Below, piece by piece: positions 1 through 5,285 of a stretch of 6,836 nt of DNA; position 1 is the first letter of the stretch; every line of letters starts with the position of its first letter. The notes under the pieces were generated by a model that was given only the letters and a program-made list of their open reading frames with translations, searched no databases and had not been told where the DNA came from. The DNA is from Dehalococcoidia bacterium (GTDB lineage: Bacteria > Chloroflexota > Dehalococcoidia > Plut-88900), in NCBI GenBank assembly GCA_012270635.1, contig JAAXHX010000362.1, forward strand, positions 1-6,836. The letters run 5' to 3'. The position numbers were made by a program, and so were the translations under genes.

Positions 1-566
1 GGTTCGCCGAGCTCGTTGCTGACGGTGACCACCACGGGGGGCGCCGCCTCAACTACCTCGTACCCGTCGGCGACCACTTTTTCGACCCTGACCACACCGT
101 CGTTCATCTTCACGTCCCGGGCTATGGGGATGATGGGGATGCCCAGCATCTCAGCGATGCCGGCCCCGACGAGGCCCGTGTCGAAGTCGGAGGACTGGCG
201 GCCGCAGATGATGATGTCGAAGTCGACGATCTTGCGGATGGCGGCGGACAGGACCCGGGCGGTGGCGTAGTCGTCGGAGTCCTCGAAGGAGTCGTCCTGG
301 AGGAGGACCAGCTCGTCGGCGCCCATGGAGAGAGGCTTCTTTATTACGTCGGACACTAGGTCGGTGCCCATGGAAAGGACGGTGATCTTGGCGTCGCCGG
401 CTTCCTTGAGCCTGAGCGCGGCCTCGACGGCCTGCTCGTCGTAGCCGTTGATGACGGGGGGGATGCCGGGGGCGGGGATGAGCTTGTTGGTGGCCGGGTC
501 GATCCTGAAGCTGGCCAGGGGCATCTGGGGATCGGGGACCTGCTTGACGCATACGATGATGTTCAT
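1..566 (-). CDS. etfB: Electron transfer flavoprotein subunit beta (partial, C-terminus outside window)
   Basis: This is the beta subunit of the soluble heterodimeric ETF, which takes electrons from acyl-CoA and N-methyl-amine dehydrogenases and passes them to the quinone pool via ETF:quinone oxidoreductase. The visible 188 residues begin MNIIVCVKQVPDP, the typical EtfB N-terminus (K8-Q9-V10-P11-D12). They continue with NGYDEQAVEAALRLKE (40-55), VLSMG (63-67), the nucleotide-binding loop CGRQSSDFDTGLVG (121-134) and VSNELGE (182-188). The family is about 250-260 aa, so roughly a quarter is missing beyond base 1, including the C-terminal signature. The start at 564-566 is supported by GGAGG nine bases upstream. 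The alpha subunit normally follows and would lie outside the window. A promoter and an operator-like palindrome lie upstream. The family call is firm; the dehydrogenase partner cannot be told from sequence. Confidence 0.96.
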   Translation of the reverse strand, partial: MNIIVCVKQVPDPQMPLASFRIDPATNKLIPAPGIPPVINGYDEQAVEAALRLKEAGDAKITVLSMGTDLVSDVIKKPLSMGADELVLLQDDSFEDSDDYATARVLSAAIRKIVDFDIIICGRQSSDFDTGLVGAGIAEMLGIPIIPIARDVKMNDGVVRVEKVVADGYEVVEAAPPVVVTVSNELGE

Positions 567-641
567 CCGAGTTTTCCTCCGCGTCCCAATACGGTGGGGA
601 CGAGGCTTGAGAATTTCCGCCTAAGGGGGCCGCAAACAGTG

Positions 642-657
642 TGTGATTGCGCTCACA
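642..657. promoter_or_regulatory. CRP/FNR-type or LacI-like operator palindrome at the etfB start site
   Basis: The 16 bp TGTGATTGCGCTCACA has perfect TGTGA and TCACA half-sites separated by 6 bp, which is the E. coli CRP consensus spacing. Read on the minus strand, the first half with its flank (AATTGTGAGCGC) also equals half of the idealised lac operator. It touches the -10 box (658-663) and covers the predicted start point near 651, a position expected for repression. The palindrome is seen directly; the cognate regulator is inferred and none is encoded in the window. Confidence 0.6.
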
Positions 658-687
658 ATTGTAGCACCGACCCCATTTTCGTGTCAA
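658..687 (-). promoter_or_regulatory. Sigma70-type promoter of etfB
   Basis: On the minus strand a perfect -35 box TTGACA (682-687) is followed after 18 bp by TACAAT (658-663), five of six matches to TATAAT. The predicted start of transcription is near 651, giving a leader of about 85 nt before the etfB ATG. It lies in the gap between the upstream small gene and etfB, so etfB can be expressed independently of it. Confidence 0.8.
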
Positions 688-763
688 TAGAAATCGGGGT
701 GGGAAGGGAAGGGATGGGGGGGATGGATTTTCGGGTCAGGGGCGGAGGATGACGGCGCAGGGG

Positions 764-922
764 TTAGTCGGCTTCCTTGAGCTGGATGTTGTTCCCCTGG
801 GCCGTGACCCTGACGTTGACGTTGGTGACGTTGTAGATGTTGAAGGGGATGCCCGGCATGAAGGGCATGGGTTTCAACGATATCTGCGCGCTGGAATTGG
901 GCGGGACTATTATCTGGGGCAT
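764..922 (-). CDS. Small hypothetical protein, 52 aa
   Basis: I recognise no family. The protein begins MPQIIVPPNSSAQISL and ends GNNIQLKEAD. It has no Cys or Trp, no signal peptide and no membrane segment. The N-terminal half is rich in Pro and Met (KPMPFMPGIPF, 17-27). The C-terminal half has alternating polar and aliphatic residues (NVTNVNVRVTA, 31-41) that look like beta strand. Three things argue that it is real: AGGAGG lies five bases before the ATG, a sigma70-type promoter lies upstream, and almost every codon ends in G or C as in the neighbouring genes. It is on the same strand as etfB and 198 bp upstream of it, with an internal promoter between them, and is divergent from the MDR dehydrogenase gene. 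Other frames here are open longer but lack a ribosome site. Confidence 0.72.
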   Translation of the reverse strand: MPQIIVPPNSSAQISLKPMPFMPGIPFNIYNVTNVNVRVTAQGNNIQLKEAD

Positions 923-972
923 CGAGGCCTCCTGTCTCAACCTTGCTCCGCACTCATAGGTCGGGCGCCGGA

Positions 973-985
973 GCCGAATTTCGGC
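973..985. promoter_or_regulatory. 13-bp palindrome at the start site of the small gene
   Basis: GCCGAATTTCGGC is a perfect inverted repeat of 6-bp arms around one central base. It sits three bases past the -10 box of the small gene's promoter, so it covers the predicted start point. It could be an operator or a short hairpin at the 5' end of the leader. No known regulator is assigned. Confidence 0.4.
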
Positions 986-988
986 GAT

Positions 989-1018
989 AATTTACGCGCC
1001 CATTCGCAGGGGCGTCAA
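989..1018 (-). promoter_or_regulatory. Promoter of the small 52-aa gene
   Basis: On the minus strand TTGACG (1013-1018) is followed after 18 bp by TAAATT (989-994). Transcription would start near 982, about 60 nt before the small gene's ATG at 922. The spacing and -35 box resemble the etfB promoter, supporting one housekeeping sigma factor. Confidence 0.6.
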
Positions 1019-1064
1019 CCCCGCCCCCGACCCGTTCCCCACGATAAGTTCCGGCGACACCCCA

Positions 1065-1073
1065 TGCTATAAT
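1065..1073 (+). promoter_or_regulatory. Extended -10 promoter of the MDR dehydrogenase gene
   Basis: TGCTATAAT is an ideal extended -10 element (TGn followed by TATAAT at 1068-1073). There is no good -35 box at the usual distance (TAAGTT at 1045-1050), which the TG extension commonly compensates for. The start point is predicted near 1080, leaving a leader of about 29 nt, C-rich and without a Shine-Dalgarno sequence. Confidence 0.7.
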
Positions 1074-1108
1074 CGCCTGACCCAATCCCCCCACCCCAAC
1101 CGGATGCC

Positions 1109-2146
1109 ATGAAAGCCACCTACATCGAACGGCAAGGCGGGCCCGAGGTCCTTACATACGGCGACCTGCCCGACCCATCGCCCGGCCCCGGCGAGGTCGT
1201 CATTCGGGTGCGGGCCACGGCGTTGAACCACCTGGACGTCTTCGCCAGAGCGGGCAGAAACGGGATCATCCTAGACAAGTTCCCCCATGTGCTGGGCTGC
1301 GACCTTTCGGGGGAGGCGGCGGAGCTCGGGGCGGAGGTGGAGGGGTTGAGGGTCGGCGAGCGGGTTATGGTCGACTACTCGCTTCCCTGCGCCAAGTGCA
1401 GGCCCTGCATAAGCGGCCAGGACCAGCTGTGCGAAATCGGCGGGAGCATCGGGATATCGGTCGACGGTGGGTACGCCCAGTACGTCGTCGTCCCGGCCCA
1501 GAACGCCCACACGATCCCCGACGACATGGACTTCGATGAGGCCGCGGCCATACCCCTGGTCTACAAGACGGCCTGGCACTGTCTGATCACCCGTTGCGGG
1601 ATGCAGGCGGGAGAAGACGTGCTGGTGATGGCGGCGGGGAGCGGAGTCGGGAGCGCGGCGATACGGCTGGCCAAGCTGGTCGGGGCGCGAGTGATCACCA
1701 CGGCGAGCACCGAGGAGAAGCTGGCCAAGGCCCGGGCCCTGGGCGCCGATGAGACGATCAACTACGTGGAGAACCCCACCTACAGTCGCACGGTGAGGGA
1801 GATGACGGGGGGCAAGGGCGTGGACCTGGTCTTCGACAGCATCGGGGCCTCGGTGTGGGACGAGAACTTCAAGTCTCTGAAGCCGGGTGGACGGCTGGTC
1901 AACTGCGGGGTCACGGGAGGGCATCGGGCGCCGCTGCGGATAGGGCGGATGTTCACGGAGCAGGTGACGCTGATGGGGGCGTCGACGGGGAACCGGGCGG
2001 ACTTTGCGAAGGTGGCGGGGTTGGTGCGTCGGGGGGAGGTCCGGGGCATCGTGAGCCGGACGTTTCCGCTGGAGGACGCGGCGGAGGCGCACCGGGCGAT
2101 GGAGGGTCGGGACGTGTTTGGGAAGCTGGTGCTGGTGGTCCCTTAG
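1109..2146 (+). CDS. Zinc-binding-type alcohol dehydrogenase / quinone oxidoreductase family protein (MDR superfamily)
   Basis: This is a cytosolic NAD(P)H-dependent medium-chain dehydrogenase/reductase of 345 aa, the normal family length. The N-terminal GroES-like domain contains ALNHLDVFARAG (38-49) and GCDLSGEAAELG (63-74). A complete structural-zinc loop follows, with Cys94, Cys97, Cys100 and Cys108. The Rossmann domain carries the nucleotide loop AAGSGVGSAA (175-184), the LGAD turn (211-214) and GGKGVDLVFDSIG (234-246), and the C-terminus is the usual FPLEDAAEAHRAME. The catalytic-zinc positions are atypical: Asn40 where zinc ADHs have Cys, and GCD where they have GHE. It may therefore work without catalytic zinc, as quinone or enoyl reductases do. 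The substrate cannot be assigned. It is monocistronic, divergent from the small gene and convergent with the methyltransferase. The ATG is the natural MDR start (MKATYIERQGGPEVL) although no ribosome site precedes it. Confidence 0.93.
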   Translation: MKATYIERQGGPEVLTYGDLPDPSPGPGEVVIRVRATALNHLDVFARAGRNGIILDKFPHVLGCDLSGEAAELGAEVEGLRVGERVMVDYSLPCAKCRPCISGQDQLCEIGGSIGISVDGGYAQYVVVPAQNAHTIPDDMDFDEAAAIPLVYKTAWHCLITRCGMQAGEDVLVMAAGSGVGSAAIRLAKLVGARVITTASTEEKLAKARALGADETINYVENPTYSRTVREMTGGKGVDLVFDSIGASVWDENFKSLKPGGRLVNCGVTGGHRAPLRIGRMFTEQVTLMGASTGNRADFAKVAGLVRRGEVRGIVSRTFPLEDAAEAHRAMEGRDVFGKLVLVVP

Positions 2147-2200
2147 GGGCCTTGTACGACTCTTGGAGTAGGGCGTGGGCGACCTTCACACCGCCTCCTG

Positions 2201-2234
2201 TTCATACTTCAACGGGCTCAGCACGAGCGGCCCC
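2201..2234 (+). repeat. REP-like family A, copy 1 (between convergent genes)
   Basis: This 34-bp segment, core CATACTTCAACGGGCTCAGC, matches the copy at 4989-5022 at 29 of 34 positions. It shares CTTC-ACxGGCTCAG with a third copy at 5188-5221. It lies in the 100-bp gap between the convergent MDR and methyltransferase genes, a typical place for REP-like elements. This copy has little stem-forming ability and no U-tract, so a terminator role is not supported. Confidence 0.7.
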
Positions 2235-2248
2235 GCATCCCTGAAGGA

Positions 2249-3247
2249 TTAGAGGCGGTTCTTGGATTCCAGGCGGTAGTCGCGCCACTCTTCGGTGGCG
2301 GACATGGGGCTGGCGTAGTCGGCGGCCCAGACCTTTCTCTCCTGGATCGGCTTGCCCAGCACCCGAGCCATCTCCCTGATGTGCACGGCCACCGAGCCGC
2401 AGCACCCACCGATGTAGTTGACGCCCATGTCCCGGGCCCTTTCAGCGTAGTCGGCCATGACGAAGCGGTCGACCTGGTAGGGTTCCATGGCGTCGGGGAA
2501 GCCGGGGAGGCCGCCGCAGAAGGGCACTTCATCGGTGGTGGCGTAGGCGGTGGCCTGGATGGCGACGTAGCCGTCGATGGCGTCCCGCATCTCCTTGACC
2601 AGGGGGAGCATCTGGTTGGGGCCTCGGCCGCAGTTTATGCCGACGATATCGCACCCGTTCCGGCTGAGCGCGATGGCGCACTCGGCGGGGTTTTTGCCCT
2701 CCCGGCTGTACCTGTCCTTGAAGTAGGCCATGGTCATCATCACCGGCAGGCCCGTGGTCTTGGCCACGTCCAGGGCAATGAGAGCCTCTTCCAGGTCGAA
2801 AAAGAGCTCGCCGATGATGAAGTCGACGCCCTCGTCGACCTGAACGCGGAGCTGCTCGTCGAACTGGCGTCGGGCGATCTCCCGGGAGTCGGCGTCACCC
2901 TGCTTGTAGGACCAGGTGGTGCTGAGGTTGCCGGCAACCAGGGCGTCCTCCCCAGCGACTTCCCGGGCGATCCTGACCGCCTGTCGGTTGAGGTCCAGCA
3001 CCTCTTCCCCGTAGCCGACGTTGGCCAGCTTATCTCGGCTGGCGTAGAAGGCAAAGGCTTGAATAACTTCGCTGCCAGCGCGGATAAACTCCTTGTGCAT
3101 CTCCTTCACGGCGTCGGGGTGCTCGAGGACGACCTCGGGGGTGAAGGGGCCGGCGATTACGTAGCCCCGCTTCTCGAGCTCGAGGACGTAGCCGCCGTCA
3201 CCGAGGACCACGCCGTCGGCGAGCCGTTCAAGGATTCCCTTCTTCAT
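2249..3247 (-). CDS. Betaine--homocysteine S-methyltransferase-like protein (zinc-dependent S-methyltransferase family)
   Basis: The family moves a methyl group from a methylated onium donor, or from S-methylmethionine, to homocysteine to make methionine. The 332-aa protein is a TIM-barrel Hcy-binding domain with the zinc ligands Cys206 (GINCG), Cys282 and Cys283 (GGCCG). The N-terminus, GDGGYVLELEKRGYVIAGPF then TPE and HP, closely follows animal BHMT, as does FAFYASRDKL (65-74). By eye, the betaine-site residues Asp26, Tyr77 and Glu159 of human BHMT correspond to Asp17, Tyr69 and Glu147 here. Trp44 is replaced by Phe35, and the long C-terminal arm of animal BHMT (406 aa) is absent. The donor may thus be betaine or a related compound. 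AAGGAG lies six bases before the ATG. It is the second gene of an operon, 19 bp after the PPOX-class gene. Confidence 0.9.
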   Translation of the reverse strand: MKKGILERLADGVVLGDGGYVLELEKRGYVIAGPFTPEVVLEHPDAVKEMHKEFIRAGSEVIQAFAFYASRDKLANVGYGEEVLDLNRQAVRIAREVAGEDALVAGNLSTTWSYKQGDADSREIARRQFDEQLRVQVDEGVDFIIGELFFDLEEALIALDVAKTTGLPVMMTMAYFKDRYSREGKNPAECAIALSRNGCDIVGINCGRGPNQMLPLVKEMRDAIDGYVAIQATAYATTDEVPFCGGLPGFPDAMEPYQVDRFVMADYAERARDMGVNYIGGCCGSVAVHIREMARVLGKPIQERKVWAADYASPMSATEEWRDYRLESKNRL

Positions 3248-3266
3248 GGCGCTCTCCTTCTTCGTA

Positions 3267-3725
3267 TCAGTCCCCGAGATTGCGCTGGTAGCCCCAGGGC
3301 TGGTGGTCGTCGTCCTCGTGGGCGAAGTCCCAGCGCATGATGCGAGTGGGCTTGAATTTGAGGACCAGGCGGGTGTCTCGGGAGTTGGAGTAATCGGCGT
3401 ATTTCTCGCCCTCCACTTCGCCGTCGTACTTGAGGGCTAGGCGGCGGAATAGCTCGGGGCCGCCCTCGGATACGACCTCGGCGATGCCTTCGAAGACTAC
3501 CTCCTTGTAGGGGTGCTCGTTGGCGGTGATGGCGAGGGAGACCCGGGGGTCCCGCATGACGTTCCTGTACTTGACACGGGTGTCGGTGATGGTGAGCCGG
3601 ACCTCGTCGTCCTCCCACTCGTACCAGACGACGGTCAGGTGAGGGGAGCCGTCCTTGCGAAGGGTGGCAAGGACACCGAGGTGCGGCTGCTCAAGAAACT
3701 CTTCCAAACGTTTGCTAAGAGCCAT
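3267..3725 (-). CDS. PPOX-class split-barrel protein, probable FMN- or F420-dependent enzyme
   Basis: This is a 152-aa single-domain flavin-reductase-like split barrel of the pyridoxamine 5'-phosphate oxidase superfamily. It is closest in pattern to the actinobacterial Rv1155-type probable F420-dependent enzymes. Diagnostic segments are LGVLATLRKDGSPHLTVVWY (16-35), the cofactor-phosphate region TRVKYRNVMRDPRVSLAI (49-66) and VVFEGIAEVVSE (76-87). These proteins act as dimers in the cytosol and bind FMN, F420 or haem-related ligands; which one applies here is not decidable by eye. It is probably not the pyridoxal phosphate biosynthesis enzyme PdxH, which is longer. The start at 3723-3725 has GAGGTGG upstream; the ATG at 3746-3748 is in another frame. 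It is the first gene of an operon with the BHMT-like methyltransferase, behind a strong promoter. Confidence 0.88.
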   Translation of the reverse strand: MALSKRLEEFLEQPHLGVLATLRKDGSPHLTVVWYEWEDDEVRLTITDTRVKYRNVMRDPRVSLAITANEHPYKEVVFEGIAEVVSEGGPELFRRLALKYDGEVEGEKYADYSNSRDTRLVLKFKPTRIMRWDFAHEDDDHQPWGYQRNLGD

Positions 3726-3766
3726 GGGTCCACCTCTCTCTCGGTCATGGATAAGGGCAGGAAGGA

Positions 3767-3795
3767 AGTGTAGGTTAAGGGCGAAAACGCGTCAA
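3767..3795 (-). promoter_or_regulatory. Promoter of the PPOX-methyltransferase operon
   Basis: On the minus strand TTGACG (3790-3795) and TACACT (3767-3772) are separated by the ideal 17 bp. The transcript would start near 3760, about 35 nt before the PPOX-class ATG. The -35 box is identical to that of the small gene's promoter. Confidence 0.7.
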
Positions 3796-4085
3796 CGGGA
3801 TGGGGGCGGCGTTTGATGGAATGTGGGGCTCAAGCCTGACCTTTGATTGTTTCACGGGCCTTTGCGAGATGGAAGGAGTGTTGACCGGGGAGTTGCAATC
3901 GACACAAAATCATCCACCAGGACGGACTGCCTGATCGAAGTCTCTTTGTCCCGGCCAATGGCCAACCACGTTCGAGTTTCCCCCGACCAGAGCGGTGATG
4001 CAACGACACGGGGCGCGTTTCGGGCCCGATAGCAAGTCGAGCCTCGGAATTCGATGCAGCGCACTTATTTCTACAGGTCAACGGC
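3796..4085. other. Intergenic stretch with no recognisable gene
   Basis: This 290-bp gap between the divergent PPOX operon and the transporter holds no gene I can support. It looks less G+C-biased than the surroundings. Short open frames on both strands (plus 3847-4032 from a TTG; minus 4064-3852) lack ribosome sites and recognisable motifs. A weak candidate promoter for the transporter is TTGACC (3881-3886), 18 bp, CAAAAT (3905-3910), which would give a leader of about 170 nt. No tRNA cloverleaf or rho-independent terminator was found. Confidence 0.5.
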
Positions 4086-4949
4086 ATGATTGCTGACAGC
4101 GTGAGCATGGGCCTGCTGGCGGCCCTGGGCTTCGGGCTGGCGGAGTTCGCGAGCGCACTGCTTGCCCGCAGGACCAGCCACTTCAGGTTGATCTTCGGGG
4201 TGAACGCGGCGTCCGTACTGGCCGCCACAGCGTACGCACCCTTCGATGGGGGCATCGTCCACGCATCAGCCCAGCAGTGGCTCACCGCCCTGGGTCTCGG
4301 GGTCCTGTACAGCACGACCTACGTCCTGTACTACGCCGCCCTTCAGCGGGGCCCCGTGGCCATAGTCAGCCCGATCATGTCAGTCTACAAGGGCATCGTC
4401 GTCATCCTCGCTGTCCTGATCCTCGCCGAGCGCATGTCTCCGGGCCAGTCCTCTGGAGCCGTTGCTGCCCTCGTGGGCGTCTTCATTGCGTCGATAAACA
4501 TCGCGGAGTTGAAGGGCGGACGCATCGTCATCGGGAGAGGGGTCTTTTTCGGGTTCCTGGCTATGATCGCCTTCGGGGTCTTCTACTATGCGATCGCGGC
4601 CCTTTCGAGGGATTTGGGCTGGTTCCTGCCGGTCTACATGGTCAGGATGTTCACGGCCGTTCTCGCGGCCCCCATGGCGGTAAGGCAGCGCCTCGGACCG
4701 GACCAACGTCTGACCCCGGCGCTCACGCTGGCGGTCCTCGCAATCGGGGCCATCGAGATTGGCGCCATGTTCGCTTACGCCAGGGGGGCCGAGGTTGGGG
4801 TCGTGGCCATCGTCGCCGCGGTCTCGTCCGCCTACACCCTCGTCCCGATCGCCGGCGCCATCGTCCTGCTTCGGGAGCGTCTGCGCCCGATACAGGTCGT
4901 GGGGGTCGTATCCGTTGTGGCGGGCGTGGCGCTGCTTGGCACGACGTGA
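4086..4949 (+). CDS. EamA/DMT-family membrane transporter
   Basis: This 287-aa inner-membrane protein belongs to the drug/metabolite transporter superfamily, which moves small metabolites in either direction. It shows the internal duplication of two EamA repeats. The first ends with AALQRGPVAIVSPIMSVYKG (84-103), LILAERMSP (111-119) and a glycine-rich helix (124-137). The second ends with ARGAEVGVVAIVAAVSSAYT (232-251), VLLRERLRP (260-268) and VVGVVSVVAGVALLG (271-285). About ten hydrophobic helices can be counted. The RxP and ER motifs at the end of each repeat are typical of the family. The substrate cannot be predicted. The ATG at 4086 has only a weak AGGT upstream; Met8 (4107) is an alternative that begins at the usual family N-terminus (MGLLAALGFGLAEF). 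The gene stands alone and is followed by the repeat region. Confidence 0.92.
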   Translation: MIADSVSMGLLAALGFGLAEFASALLARRTSHFRLIFGVNAASVLAATAYAPFDGGIVHASAQQWLTALGLGVLYSTTYVLYYAALQRGPVAIVSPIMSVYKGIVVILAVLILAERMSPGQSSGAVAALVGVFIASINIAELKGGRIVIGRGVFFGFLAMIAFGVFYYAIAALSRDLGWFLPVYMVRMFTAVLAAPMAVRQRLGPDQRLTPALTLAVLAIGAIEIGAMFAYARGAEVGVVAIVAAVSSAYTLVPIAGAIVLLRERLRPIQVVGVVSVVAGVALLGTT

Positions 4950-4988
4950 CCGCTGACAGGGTCTCTTGGGGACAGGGGACTCCCCCCG

Positions 4989-5022
4989 CTCATACTTCGA
5001 CAGGCTCAGCACGTGCGGACCC
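4989..5022 (+). repeat. REP-like family A, copy 2
   Basis: The 34-bp unit CTCATACTTCGACAGGCTCA plus 14 more bases matches the copy at 2201-2234 at 29 of 34 positions. It starts 39 bp after the transporter stop codon. The CCGC at 4986-4989 can pair with GCGG (5015-5018), but the stem is short and interrupted. Confidence 0.75.
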
Positions 5023-5028
5023 TCCCGG

Positions 5029-5110
5029 GGATGGATTCCCGATCGGGGTCGGGAATGACGGTAGGGACGGGATGGATTCCGGCTCGAGGGTCAGAATGAC
5101 GGTAGGGACA
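5029..5110 (+). repeat. REP-like family B, two tandem 41-bp units
   Basis: Units 5029-5069 and 5070-5110 agree at 33 of 41 positions. Both begin GGATGGATTCC and end AATGACGGTAGGGAC, with differences confined almost entirely to the middle. In the first unit ATTCCCGA (5035-5042) and TCGGGAAT (5049-5056) form a perfect 8-bp stem around a 6-base loop. In the second unit the stem has decayed to a short ATTC/GAAT pairing. Confidence 0.8.
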
Positions 5111-5130
5111 GGAGGCGGGGTGTCTTTTTT

Positions 5131-5165
5131 TGTCATTCCTGCGGAGGCAGGAATCCAGGGATGGA
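5131..5165 (-). repeat. REP-like family B, inverted copy
   Basis: TCATTCCTGCGGAGGCAGGA and its continuation to 5165 form a perfect 8-bp stem (ATTCCTGC / GCAGGAAT) with a GGAG loop. The reverse complement carries the same GGATTCC...GGAATGAC frame as the tandem copies at 5029-5110, so this copy points the other way. A run of seven T (5125-5131) precedes the stem on the plus strand, the wrong side for a plus-strand terminator. The minus strand has A at that position, so neither strand makes a standard rho-independent terminator. Confidence 0.75.
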
Positions 5166-5187
5166 GGAATACAGGCAAGGGTGGAGT

Positions 5188-5221
5188 CCGCTCGACCCTT
5201 CGACAGGCTCAGGGTGAGCGG
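5188..5221 (+). repeat. REP-like family A, copy 3, with a full stem
   Basis: CCGCTCGACCC pairs with GGGTGAGCGG with a one-base bulge, around a loop containing TTCGACAGGCTCA. The 15-bp core CTTCGACAGGCTCAG is identical to copy 2 at 4989-5022. This is the best-folded member of family A in the window. Repeats with this core are, to my knowledge, common in several bacterial genomes. Confidence 0.75.
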
Positions 5222-5251
5222 GGCCGGGGTGCTCGGGGGTGACGGGAGAAA

Positions 5252-5285
5252 GGATGGATTCACGCCTGAGGTGCACCGATGACCG
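5252..5285 (+). repeat. Possible degenerate family B copy
   Basis: GGATGGATTC opens the segment and GATGACCGG ends it at roughly the spacing seen in the two tandem family B units. The central stem is not conserved. It is probably a decayed copy, but the match is short. Confidence 0.4.

Noticed and set aside
151..687. Long minus-strand open frame overlapping etfB and its leader
   Set aside because: It is a +1-frame shadow of etfB with Arg/His-rich low-complexity translation; the etfB frame has the family motifs and ribosome site.
684..953. 89-aa minus-strand open frame covering the small gene
   Set aside because: It is in another frame, has no ribosome site and runs through the etfB promoter; the 52-aa frame inside it has AGGAGG and better codon use.
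749..1072. 107-aa plus-strand open frame
   Set aside because: Antisense to the small gene and its promoter; no ribosome site and no recognisable motif.
2381..3340. 319-aa plus-strand open frame opposite the methyltransferase
   Set aside because: A product of G+C-rich codon bias on the opposite strand; no family motifs, and the minus frame is a clear BHMT-like protein.
3847..4032. 61-aa plus-strand frame from TTG, and the opposing frame 4064-3852
   Set aside because: Neither has a ribosome site or a recognisable domain; both are listed only as part of a gene-free stretch.
4975..4985. GGGGACTCCCC as a terminator of the transporter gene
   Set aside because: Only a 4-bp stem with a 3-base loop and no T-tract after it.
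5125..5158. T-run plus ATTCCTGC/GCAGGAAT hairpin as a rho-independent terminator
   Set aside because: The T-run precedes the stem on the plus strand, and the minus strand carries A there, so the order is wrong on both strands.
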